Assembly: GCA_023145935.1 (NCBI GenBank)
Contig: JAGLDB010000140.1
Coordinates: 1-5,504 of the forward strand
From: Candidatus Sabulitectum sp.
GTDB lineage: Bacteria > Fermentibacterota > Fermentibacteria > Fermentibacterales > Fermentibacteraceae
Direction of reading: 5' to 3'
Length of the DNA: 5,504 bases
Shown: one piece after another, positions 1 through 5,504 of the stretch
Layout of the letters: every line of letters starts with the position of its first letter
Numbering within the stretch: position 1 is the first letter of the stretch
Made by a program: the position numbers and the translations under genes
The notes under the pieces: generated by a model
Seen by the model: the letters and a program-made list of their open reading frames with translations, nothing else
Database searches by the model: none
Told to the model about the DNA's origin: nothing

Positions 1-1283
1 GCTGCACCCATGCCGAATACCAGCCCGAAATTCACTGCTTTTGCTGCCTGTCTCTCTGTCTTCGTGATCATTCCTATCTGTTTTTGAAGAACCAATGCCG
101 CTGTCAATCTGTGAAGGTCCTCTCCATTTCGGTATGCCTCTATCATTCTGGGATCACCTGATATCTGTGCTATGACCCGCAACTCAATTTGTGAATAATC
201 CGCAATTATAAGTTTTTTTTCGGGTGGTGCTGCAAAACACTGTCGGAAAGCCTCTCCTCTGGGGATCTGCTGAATGTTAGGCCCGCCGCAACTCATGCGC
301 CCGCTCCATGCTCCTATCTGGCTGTAGTGAGGGTGCAGTCTCCCAGTGGCTCTGTTTATCTGTCTGGGTATCGAATGCAGAAAACTCGACAGAGCCTTAG
401 AGGCTGTTCTGTATTTCAACAAGGAAACAACAATTGGGTGCTGGCTGTAATGAGCCAGGCTGTGTTTCGACGTGTTCTCTACATCTATACCGTTATCATT
501 CAGCATTCTCAGAACCTGTTTGGTGCTGTTTGCGTTATGCCCATAGCTTTTATGGTGGCCAAACAGATCTAATTGCACTGCAGGGTAACCAATGAAGGGA
601 TATAGTTCTGCAAGAGCCTCTGCCTCTGCCTGTTCTGTTTCCAGGCGCAAGGCAGACCACTTCTTCCTGTCCAGATAGAATCCGTCATATTCTATTGATG
701 CCACTGCATATACACAGGCAAATTCCAAGCGGGCGGCTTCAATCAAATGGTGTTTCTTTATTTCATCCAGCAGCTTGTGTCTCAGCTCCAGTAGTATTTC
801 GGCATCCATTGCAGCGTAATCAAGTTGCTTTGTGGATAACTGCAAGGAGAAATCACTCTTTTGTTCCTCTTTAGACAGGACTTGGCCCAGGTAGTGCTTT
901 GCAAGAGAAGCCAGCCCGGCACTTCTCGGACCTCCGGATGTTTTAAGCAGCCTGGCAGCAAGCATGGTATCAAAGATCCATCCCGAAACTGAGATCGATT
1001 CCGATCTCAAGAACTTCAGATCAAACTTGGCATTCTGAAAAATCTTTATAGACTGTGATGCAAATATTGCAGAGATCTTTTCTGCTGCCTCCGGTAACAG
1101 CTTAAAACAGTCGAAGATCACTGTTGTATTGCCTTCAACAGCAATCTGAATTAATCTTAGTTTTGCAGTGTGCGGATCCAGCCCTGTTGTCTCTGTGTCC
1201 ACCGCTATTATCTCTGCTGATAACAACCCTGCAGATGCAGCATCAAGTTGATCCATTGTTTCGATCAGTAACCATTTTCCCAT
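1..1283 (-). CDS. Family A DNA polymerase with 3'-5' exonuclease, C-terminus cut by window edge
   Basis: This template-directed DNA polymerase has a proofreading domain. I read one open frame of 427 codons from ATG at 1283 to the window edge. Residues 1-185 form a DEDDy exonuclease: Exo I VDTETTG (D29, E31), Exo II NAKFDLKFL (D88) and Exo III YAAMD (Y156, D160), so all catalytic residues are present. A thumb-like region follows at about 250-305. The polymerase part shows SGRMSCGGPNIQQIPR from S327, motif A ADYSQIELR (D362, E367) and motif B with R411, K415 and NFGLVFG (F419). Motif C lies beyond the window. No 5'-3' nuclease precedes the exonuclease, unlike E. coli PolA; this matches the short exo-plus-polymerase enzymes of Aquificales, some phages and other bacteria. 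F423 replaces the usual O-helix tyrosine (E. coli Y766). A GGGTGG stretch 9 nt before the ATG is a modest ribosome site. The family is certain; replication, repair or phage origin cannot be decided here. Confidence 0.93.
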   Translation of the reverse strand, partial: MGKWLLIETMDQLDAASAGLLSAEIIAVDTETTGLDPHTAKLRLIQIAVEGNTTVIFDCFKLLPEAAEKISAIFASQSIKIFQNAKFDLKFLRSESISVSGWIFDTMLAARLLKTSGGPRSAGLASLAKHYLGQVLSKEEQKSDFSLQLSTKQLDYAAMDAEILLELRHKLLDEIKKHHLIEAARLEFACVYAVASIEYDGFYLDRKKWSALRLETEQAEAEALAELYPFIGYPAVQLDLFGHHKSYGHNANSTKQVLRMLNDNGIDVENTSKHSLAHYSQHPIVVSLLKYRTASKALSSFLHSIPRQINRATGRLHPHYSQIGAWSGRMSCGGPNIQQIPRGEAFRQCFAAPPEKKLIIADYSQIELRVIAQISGDPRMIEAYRNGEDLHRLTAALVLQKQIGMITKTERQAAKAVNFGLVFGMGA

Positions 1284-1314
1284 TGTATAAGCCCACCCTG
1301 AATATTTGTCTTGT

Positions 1315-1342
1315 TATATAACTCTGAATAAACTCAGCTCAA
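1315..1342 (-). promoter_or_regulatory. Candidate sigma-70-type promoter for the DNA polymerase gene
   Basis: On the minus strand TTGAGC (1342-1337) is followed after 16 nt by TATATA (1320-1315). This would start transcription near 1308, about 25 nt before the polymerase ATG. The hexamers match the consensus reasonably, but the region is AT-rich and chance matches are common. Confidence 0.35.
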
Positions 1343-1474
1343 ACTGAATTTTTTGCTTCCTTGTAAAACAGAGAATGAAAAGACTCACAGCCGATAACAG
1401 AATCCCTGTGGGTGCTCTTTAGTATCTTACATAAAATGCTGTTTGTATTTTAGAAACAAAACCGTTAAACTCCA

Positions 1475-1478
1475 GAGG
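1475..1478 (+). promoter_or_regulatory. Shine-Dalgarno of the tandem GNAT gene
   Basis: GAGG within AGAGGAA lies 5 nt before ATG 1484 and fixes that start. An ATG in another frame at 1443 has no comparable site. Confidence 0.75.
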
Positions 1479-1483
1479 AAAAC

Positions 1484-2542
1484 ATGCAAGTTGATTTCAG
1501 TATTCTTCCCTTCTCCCCTGGTTCAGCAGGCAAACGGGAGATCAAAGCATGGTATGTTCTCAAAGCTGCCTTGCGACTCGAGGTTCTTCCGGAAGACCCT
1601 GTGTTCTCCTTTAACAAACTTGTCCAGAACAGGCTGGCTTTCGATGACATCTACCAATGCAGAGACTGGGTGGCATGGGATTCTTCCAGAAAGATAATGC
1701 TGGGCCACTGCATAGTTTACACTTCCCGGACTCTACCAAACAGTAAAACTGCCAAGTTCACCATTGATGTTCTCAAGCCTTATCGTCGTACGGGGCTGGG
1801 AAATGCATTCCTGCGGTTAACTACAGAAGCGGCAGAAATCTCCGGCAGAAATCTTCTACGGGCGTACTCTAATGATCGATGTGAAGCCGGGGCGTCTTTT
1901 TTTGAAAGTATTGGAGCGATGATCGTTCTGAAAAGCCATCAGAACCGGTTACAGCTGAAAGGATTAGAGCGGGGTATTATCCAGCGATGGTTGGATCTTC
2001 CCGATGAATCCGCCTTCAAGATTGCTGTAAAAGAATGGAGAGGCAGAATCCCTGAGGAATACATTCAAGAGATTGCTGACTTCTACCAGACGGTTTATGA
2101 TGCAGAACCTCAAACCGAAGGATCTGAAGCAGAAAGGTACAGGTTCACTCCGGAAAATGTACTCCTGGGCGAAAAGAAATGTCTTGCCGGGGGCAGAAAA
2201 AGAATCATTGTCTACGCCAGAGATGTTCACAATAACAAGCTGACAGGCCTCACCGAAATTTCCTGGTCACCCTCCCGACCCTCCATCCTTTCTCAGGGAT
2301 ACACCGCGGTACTGCCTGACTTCAGAGGCAAAGGCATCGGGAAAAGGCTTAAGGCTGAGATGCTTGAAAGAATTATGCGTGAGCTGCCACAGGCAGAGTT
2401 AATTCAAGCCGGGAATGATGACTCTAACAACTCCATTCTCAGTATCAATACTGAACTTGGCTTCAAACATTTCATTGCCACCACCACCTGGCAGGCAACA
2501 ACAGAAACTGTTAAGAAATACCTTGCACTGAAAAATGAATAA
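1484..2542 (+). CDS. Tandem-domain GNAT family N-acetyltransferase
   Basis: This 352-residue cytoplasmic protein contains two GNAT folds in tandem; the family moves an acyl group from acyl-CoA to an amine. The N-terminal copy (about 1-160) has a motif A with IDVLKPYRRTGLG (pyrophosphate-binding loop R101-G106), then SFFESIGA at 138-145. The C-terminal copy (about 195-345) is better conserved: YTAVLPDFRGKGIG with loop R281-G286, then NDDSNNSILSINTELGF at 311-327. That N-to-GF arrangement is typical of GNATs in the mycothiol synthase (MshD) style of double-domain architecture. The resemblance is architectural and does not show that the substrate is mycothiol. There is no signal peptide or membrane segment. 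The gene is monocistronic here: it diverges from the polymerase and its TAA touches the stop of the convergent repeat-protein gene. The substrate is unknown. Confidence 0.88.
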   Translation: MQVDFSILPFSPGSAGKREIKAWYVLKAALRLEVLPEDPVFSFNKLVQNRLAFDDIYQCRDWVAWDSSRKIMLGHCIVYTSRTLPNSKTAKFTIDVLKPYRRTGLGNAFLRLTTEAAEISGRNLLRAYSNDRCEAGASFFESIGAMIVLKSHQNRLQLKGLERGIIQRWLDLPDESAFKIAVKEWRGRIPEEYIQEIADFYQTVYDAEPQTEGSEAERYRFTPENVLLGEKKCLAGGRKRIIVYARDVHNNKLTGLTEISWSPSRPSILSQGYTAVLPDFRGKGIGKRLKAEMLERIMRELPQAELIQAGNDDSNNSILSINTELGFKHFIATTTWQATTETVKKYLALKNE

Positions 2543-3820
2543 CTAAGGCAGAATCACAAAACCTGTACTGGCAGTGCTCTTCCCCACTGCAACCACTACA
2601 GTGTACAAGCCCGGAGGAAGAAAAGTTACATCCAACTGCTGGTGAAACATGCCTGAACCCTCTATAAAACACTCTCTGCTATAAACTCTTCTACCGTCAA
2701 TGCTGAAAATACTCAGAAGAAACGGGCCTGAGATACTTTCTTCAACGGTAATTTCCACCGTACTCACAACTGGGGAAGTAACTGCTATGACCATATTTGT
2801 CTGCGGTTTGGATACCTGTGGTTCAACGCCGGCACAGATGGTGTTTCGAAAAAGGTAGATTCTGCTGTTGGCCCACTGAGTAGCCAAGCCGTAGTTGTTT
2901 CCGGTAAGAAGATCGAGATCGCCATCGCCATCCCAGTCACACAGGCACGGGTGGGGTGTATCTCCGGTAACAATAACACCCGACGGAGTGCGAAGAGTGT
3001 CCTGCTCTGCAAAATCCATGGTTCCCATTGGGCCTGTTCCCTGATAGAAGAAGAAACACCTGTGGTAATCGGAGACTACAAGATCGGGAAACCCGTCATT
3101 ATCAATATCTCCTATCCACGAGCAGGAAGGGCCATGATTAATCTTAACTCCGACACTGGTAAGAGTATCCGGCTCCAGAAATACAGGGTTATACGGTAAA
3201 GCCCAGGTATCAGGATCGTTCTCGAATACCAGAACAAACTCTGAGCTGGCTGAAGAACCCATACCGACCAGCAGGTCAAACCTTCCGTCAGGTACAAAAT
3301 CAAGAATCTGTATGAAAGCTGAACCGCTGTTGGATTTGATCGGTTCTCCCGATTCGATACATACATAAAATGGATCAGAAACTGTACCGTTACCATTGTT
3401 GAAAAAAACTTGAACACTTCCTGAACTGTTGCTTCCCTGCCCAACTACAAGATCATTCAGCCCGTCACCGTCCCAGTCCACAACCTGTGGACTTCCTGCG
3501 CAGACTCCTCATTGCTGGGAATTATTCAACCCTGTGGTAAGAGGGGTCCCGTCCGAGCCGAGAAGATACTCCCAGCCATCGAATACAGGATCTCCGCCAC
3601 CGGAGAGGTTCCTGTAGAAACGGTATCTTGAACCGTAAAGATCGGTGTAACAAAGGGCGACCCCTATGATCAGGTCTTTTAAACCGTCACCGTCCCAGTC
3701 TGCGTATATCGGACATGGATTCTCGTAGTCCTCAATAACAATTGGTGACCCGCCATCACATACCATTTCCGCTTCCATAAGAACCGGAGCTGTGCAAAGA
3801 ACACAAAAAAGAACCAGCAT
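2543..3820 (-). CDS. Secreted FG-GAP/VCBS repeat protein with C-terminal sorting-type domain, interrupted by in-frame TGA
   Basis: The frame runs from ATG 3820 to TAG 2545-2543: 425 codons, with an in-frame TGA at codon 104 (3511-3509). Ordinary reading would give a 103-residue product, plus a fragment that could start at GTG 3481. Residues 1-18 look like a short signal peptide, without basic N-terminal residues. Five calcium-loop-type repeats follow: DWDGDGLKDLIIG (41-53), DWDGDGLNDLVVG (115-127), a degenerate DFVPDGRFDLLVG (174-186), DIDNDGFPDLVVS (238-250) and DWDGDGDLDLLTG (295-307). They resemble integrin-like beta-propeller repeats. Residues 343-425 resemble a T9SS-type sorting domain (SIDGRRVYS, LPPGLYTVVV). 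The linker at codon 104 precedes repeat 2, and the family pattern continues (GVCAGSPQVVDWDGDG), so both halves are one gene. Selenocysteine, a nonsense mutation or an error could explain the TGA. Likely surface or extracellular; function unknown. Confidence 0.75.
2564..2607. terminator. Imperfect hairpin just past the GNAT stop, possible weak terminator
   Basis: The arms TGT-ACTG-GC-AGTG (2564-2576) and CACT-A-CAGT-GT-ACA (2594-2607) can pair with small interruptions around a 17-nt loop. It begins 21 nt after the acetyltransferase stop and lies inside the last codons of the convergent repeat-protein gene. Read on the minus strand, the arm is followed by GGTTTTGTG, only a short T run. There is no other room for a terminator between the two genes. 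Weak support. Confidence 0.2.
3462..3700 (-). repeat. 17-bp direct repeat encoding the DWDGDG calcium loop
   Basis: The same 17 bases (plus strand ccgtcaccgtcccagtc) occur at 3462-3478 and 3684-3700, and a diverged version occurs around 2921-2938. They encode the Asp-rich loops of the FG-GAP repeats, so the identity reflects internal duplication of the protein repeat rather than a mobile element. Confidence 0.7.
3475..3511 (-). promoter_or_regulatory. In-frame TGA followed by SECIS-like hairpin (candidate selenocysteine insertion site)
   Basis: The TGA is at 3511-3509. After 15 nt a perfect 7-bp stem AGTCCAC (3493-3487) pairs with GTGGACT (3481-3475) around the loop AGGTT (3486-3482). Bacterial SECIS elements lie immediately 3' of the UGA in the coding region, with a G in the first loop positions; E. 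coli fdhF has an AGGUCU loop at a similar distance. A bulged U in the 5' arm, important in E. coli, is absent here. The decoded motif would be U-G-V-C, a redox-type Sec-x-x-Cys. The same bases encode the conserved SPQVVDWD segment, so the hairpin could be accidental. Confidence 0.35.
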
Positions 3821-4144
3821 AATATTACCCGCCTCTCTGGAATATCCTTACTATAGTTTCGAATCAACAAGCAGGCAAGCAAAGCCAGAGAGCTCAGCCA
3901 TATTGGATTCATCAACTGCCAGCATTCAGATCACCTCACCGCAAAACCACAGTGCTTCCATTGGCATGTGCAGTGTAGATCTATTCGGTTCCGATTCCGG
4001 CTTTCTGATCCTGCTGGAACCTGGTTTCTCCGGGGGCAAGGTTTACGCTGGTACAAAGAATATGTGAATTGCCGCCCTGATTCCGTTTGTCTCAACGGAT
4101 GTGACTGCTGCAGTATTGTACACATGGAACGATACGGGTTCAAA
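3821..4144. other. Gap without a convincing gene between endonuclease and repeat-protein genes
   Basis: This 324-bp region holds the repeat-protein promoter and a 6-bp hairpin (tccgtt 4082-4087, aacgga 4094-4099, loop of 6) about 46 nt past the endonuclease stop, with no T run. Several short frames exist on both strands, but none resembles a known protein. The best minus-strand candidate is a 24-codon frame from ATG 3925 to TAG 3851. It has a GAGG 8 nt upstream but overlaps the promoter hexamers. The stretch may be a decayed gene or a long untranslated region. Confidence 0.5.
3850..3878 (-). promoter_or_regulatory. Probable sigma-70-type promoter of the repeat-protein gene
   Basis: On the minus strand TTGCCT (3878-3873) is followed after exactly 17 nt by TATAGT (3855-3850). 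Transcription would start near 3843, about 23 nt before ATG 3820. A purine-rich GAGAGGCGGG stretch sits 7 nt upstream of the ATG as a ribosome site. The placement suggests this gene is transcribed independently of the endonuclease gene upstream. Confidence 0.45.
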
Positions 4145-5224
4145 TCATTGACCTGTGCAAACCATCCTTAAAGCGGCGCTGGAAGAAGTGGTAGTCAGAA
4201 CTGCAAAGTAGATGCCGGGCGAGACAGACGCGGCACCACTGTACCAGACAGTCTGATGGTCACCTGCTGTGGCATATACTCCATCCTGCAGGGTAGAAAC
4301 CTGTCGACCGCTGATATCGTATATATGCAGTGAAACTGTTTCATTAAATGCCAGGCTGTAGCTGATAACAGCATTTGATGTAAACGGGTTTGGTGATATC
4401 CTGAAGAAGAACATACCCGGCTCAGCCCCCTGGTTCACACCGGACGGGTCGTAAATGTACTGCACATATTCAGGATGATCAATGAACGGGTTTCTGTTGT
4501 GCTGTATGGCGTAAACCGCATTATTACGGTCCAGCTCCTTGTCGCTGACGGGATCACTCTGATGCCAGTCCATAAGCAAATCTACCGCCCAGTCTTCAAG
4601 GTCGGCACCATCGGTCATGGCGCTGCCAGTCCATCCTGCATCTTCTCCCTTGTATCTTGTGGCCATATAGAAATAATTTCGGGCGAAATCACCTTTGTAT
4701 ATGTCGATGGGTTCAAAAGCCATTCCTGAATAGCCCGGCGTGCTGGAATATCCCAGTCGGCTGCCGTTCTGGGACACCCAGGTGGTACTGCCTACTTCCG
4801 CATAAGGATAGTTGCTTCTTCGGTTGTTCACATAGATGTCTGTGGGAACTAAGTGGAAAAGGTCAGTGTACATCGGTGACACATTTCCGCCAAACCAGCT
4901 CGACGGCCAGGAGTGTTCTCTGTTGTAGCCTTCACCTTCACCACTTGCTGAGCCGCCCCAATTAACGCCGAGTATATAGTTGTAGTTAGAATACATATCC
5001 CAGACGTAGTACTCATTCCCGTATTTGTCATCTGTAGTGAAAAATGCGTTCTTTACTGCATCGTAGCTTATTACAGTATGGTTATCAATGATGTTGTGAA
5101 GAGCCCACTGAAGGGTTTCCCCGGAAAGACCCTGGGCAGAATCGTAATAGCCGGGTGGTATCTGCGCTACCGAGACAGCGGAAAGAAGAAGAGTAATTAT
5201 CAGCGCGTAATTTTTTATAGCCAT
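4145..5224 (-). CDS. Secreted endonuclease I (EndA/NucM-like, His-Me finger) with C-terminal sorting-type domain
   Basis: This exported nuclease should cut DNA, possibly RNA too, without sequence specificity; known relatives are periplasmic or extracellular. I choose ATG 5224 (359 residues) because GAGAGG lies 6 nt upstream and MAIKNYALIITLLLSAVSVAQ is a textbook signal peptide ending near A20; the in-frame ATG at 5242 lacks a ribosome site. The catalytic core has NREHSWPSSWFG (101-112; E103 and H104 match the metal-binding Glu and general-base His of Vvn nuclease). It continues with DLFHLVPTD (121-129) and VNNRRSNYPYAEV (132-144; N133 the likely metal ligand), GDFARNYFYMATRY, and a late NRNPFIDHPEYV. 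Residues 274-359 form a sorting-type domain: SPNPF, IYDISGRQV, VSPGIYFAVL. That tail suggests T9SS export or surface anchoring, which is inference. The gene ends in TGA just after the domain's natural end. It has its own promoter, and lies between the receiver gene and the repeat-protein gene on one strand. Confidence 0.93.
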   Translation of the reverse strand: MAIKNYALIITLLLSAVSVAQIPPGYYDSAQGLSGETLQWALHNIIDNHTVISYDAVKNAFFTTDDKYGNEYYVWDMYSNYNYILGVNWGGSASGEGEGYNREHSWPSSWFGGNVSPMYTDLFHLVPTDIYVNNRRSNYPYAEVGSTTWVSQNGSRLGYSSTPGYSGMAFEPIDIYKGDFARNYFYMATRYKGEDAGWTGSAMTDGADLEDWAVDLLMDWHQSDPVSDKELDRNNAVYAIQHNRNPFIDHPEYVQYIYDPSGVNQGAEPGMFFFRISPNPFTSNAVISYSLAFNETVSLHIYDISGRQVSTLQDGVYATAGDHQTVWYSGAASVSPGIYFAVLTTTSSSAALRMVCTGQ

Positions 5225-5230
5225 AGTGTA

Positions 5231-5236
5231 CCTCTC
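5231..5236 (-). promoter_or_regulatory. Shine-Dalgarno that selects the endonuclease start
   Basis: GAGAGG on the minus strand is spaced 6 nt from ATG 5224. It lies inside the frame of the longer alternative starting at 5242, arguing that the shorter protein is the real one. Confidence 0.75.
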
Positions 5237-5266
5237 GTTCATATCATTAGTAAAATCGTATATCCG

Positions 5267-5295
5267 ATAATAGCACTGGAATCAGAAAATTACAA
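5267..5295 (-). promoter_or_regulatory. Extended -10 promoter of the endonuclease gene
   Basis: On the minus strand TTGTAA (5295-5290) is followed after 17 nt by TATTAT (5272-5267), preceded by TGC, making an extended -10. Transcription would begin near 5260, about 36 nt before ATG 5224. A 5-bp inverted repeat (TGAGA AC TCTCA, 5305-5316) sits 9 nt upstream of the -35 and overlaps the stop of the receiver gene. It could be an operator half-pair or chance. Confidence 0.55.
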
Positions 5296-5313
5296 AGAGT
5301 TGATTGAGAACTC

Positions 5314-5504
5314 TCAGGGAAGAGAATACTCAGTGATCACAGGAAGATCCTCACCTGGGCTGCCAAGCAGTTTTACAAGGCAGTTTCTAAGCGTTGAAAG
5401 ATTCAGTGGCTTACGGAGTACAGCAGAAAAGCCTTCAGAGTAGTATGAGCCAACATCACCAGCTCTTAACTGAGAAGAACACAGTATCAGCTGCATTCCA
5501 CCTT
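5314..5504 (-). CDS. Response-regulator receiver (REC) domain, C-terminal end, 5' part outside window
   Basis: Only about 62 codons are visible, running into the window from the right and ending at TGA 5316-5314. The segment LILCSSQ carries the conserved Ser/Thr after beta-4 of receiver domains. GFSAVLRKPL has the conserved Lys-Pro pair (Lys codon 5412-5410), and LSTLRNCLVKLLG fits helix alpha-5. The protein ends about 13 residues later, so the receiver is C-terminal. This is usual for hybrid histidine kinases, but also possible for a stand-alone response regulator. The phosphorylated Asp would lie outside the window. An ATG at 5496 is internal to the domain and not a real start. The endonuclease gene follows on the same strand after an 89-bp gap with its own promoter, so co-regulation is possible but not shown. 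Confidence 0.7.
   Translation of the reverse strand, partial: GGMQLILCSSQLRAGDVGSYYSEGFSAVLRKPLNLSTLRNCLVKLLGSPGEDLPVITEYSLP

Larger units (their letters stand above)
1284..1483. other. Divergent intergenic region between polymerase and acetyltransferase genes
   Basis: This AT-rich 200-bp stretch separates two divergent genes. Besides the minus-strand promoter candidate, I see only weak plus-strand signals. A TATTTT at 1446-1451 could be a -10, but the hexamer 17 nt upstream (TATCTT) is a poor -35. An imperfect inverted repeat at 1331-1348 followed by six T residues has no gene ending near it, so I do not call it a terminator. No small gene or RNA is recognisable. Confidence 0.5.

Noticed and set aside
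2571..2590. Simple 6-bp hairpin gcagtg/cactgc as a strong terminator
   Set aside because: No T run follows on the plus strand and the stem is short; the larger imperfect hairpin is listed instead at low confidence.
2543..3481. Repeat protein starting independently at GTG 3481
   Set aside because: This start lies inside the second DWDGDG repeat, has no signal peptide, and would lose the first repeat of an evidently continuous protein.
3509..3511. Genome-wide reassignment of TGA to Trp or Gly (as in Mycoplasma or Gracilibacteria)
   Set aside because: TGA ends the endonuclease right after its terminal domain and ends the receiver gene soon after helix alpha-5. The polymerase and acetyltransferase frames contain no internal TGA, and Trp is encoded by TGG throughout.
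3679..3915. Minus-strand 78-codon frame with a hydrophobic start
   Set aside because: It overlaps the repeat-protein N-terminus in another frame, and its C-terminal part is only the out-of-frame reading of that gene.
3792..4067. Plus-strand 91-codon frame across the gap
   Set aside because: It starts antisense to the signal peptide of the repeat protein, has no recognisable domain, and runs across the minus-strand promoter; probably chance.
4043..4147. Readthrough of the endonuclease TGA into a further 34 codons
   Set aside because: The extension resembles nothing known, the sorting-type domain is already complete, and no SECIS-like hairpin with a suitable loop follows at the right distance.
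5225..5242. Upstream ATG at 5242 for the endonuclease
   Set aside because: There is no ribosome site before it, and the strong GAGAGG would lie inside its coding sequence.
1..5504. CRISPR arrays, tRNA or rRNA genes, insertion sequences
   Set aside because: I found no regularly spaced repeats, cloverleaf-like sequence, transposase frame or terminal inverted repeats.

Overview
The window is a piece of bacterial chromosome of moderate G+C content. Two neighbouring exported proteins end in C-terminal domains resembling type IX secretion (T9SS, Por_Secre_tail-like) sorting domains. That points to the FCB superphylum or a related candidate phylum (Fermentibacterota, Cloacimonadota and similar lineages). 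This placement is inferred from domain style only; no rRNA or other taxonomic marker is present.

Layout: (1) Positions 1-1283, minus strand, hold the N-terminal 427 codons of a family A DNA polymerase. It starts directly with a DEDDy 3'-5' exonuclease and has no 5'-3' nuclease domain; the window edge cuts it inside polymerase motif B. (2) A 200-bp divergent intergenic region carries promoter-like sequence for the polymerase. (3) Positions 1484-2542, plus strand, encode a 352-residue protein with two GNAT acetyltransferase folds. (4) Its stop codon abuts the stop of a convergent minus-strand gene at 2543-3820. That gene encodes a secreted FG-GAP/VCBS repeat protein interrupted by an in-frame TGA at codon 104. 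(5) Positions 3821-4144 hold no convincing gene, but contain a good promoter for the repeat protein. (6) Positions 4145-5224, minus strand, encode a secreted endonuclease I (EndA/NucM-like) with a C-terminal sorting-type domain, a strong Shine-Dalgarno and an extended -10 promoter. (7) Positions 5314-5504, minus strand, are the C-terminal end of a response-regulator receiver domain, probably from a hybrid sensor kinase or a response regulator.

The most notable observation is the in-frame TGA in the repeat-protein gene. The reading frame is the same on both sides and the protein family signature continues across it. The codon would make a UGVC (Sec-x-x-Cys) motif. Fifteen nucleotides downstream lies a perfect 7-bp hairpin with loop AGGUU, resembling a bacterial SECIS element in position and loop. 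Selenocysteine insertion, a nonsense mutation and a sequencing error all remain possible. TGA also ends the endonuclease and receiver genes at sensible places, so a genome-wide TGA reassignment is unlikely.

The two exported proteins probably act outside the cell or at its surface: a nuclease for extracellular nucleic acid, and a calcium-binding-type repeat protein. The polymerase and acetyltransferase are unrelated cytoplasmic neighbours.
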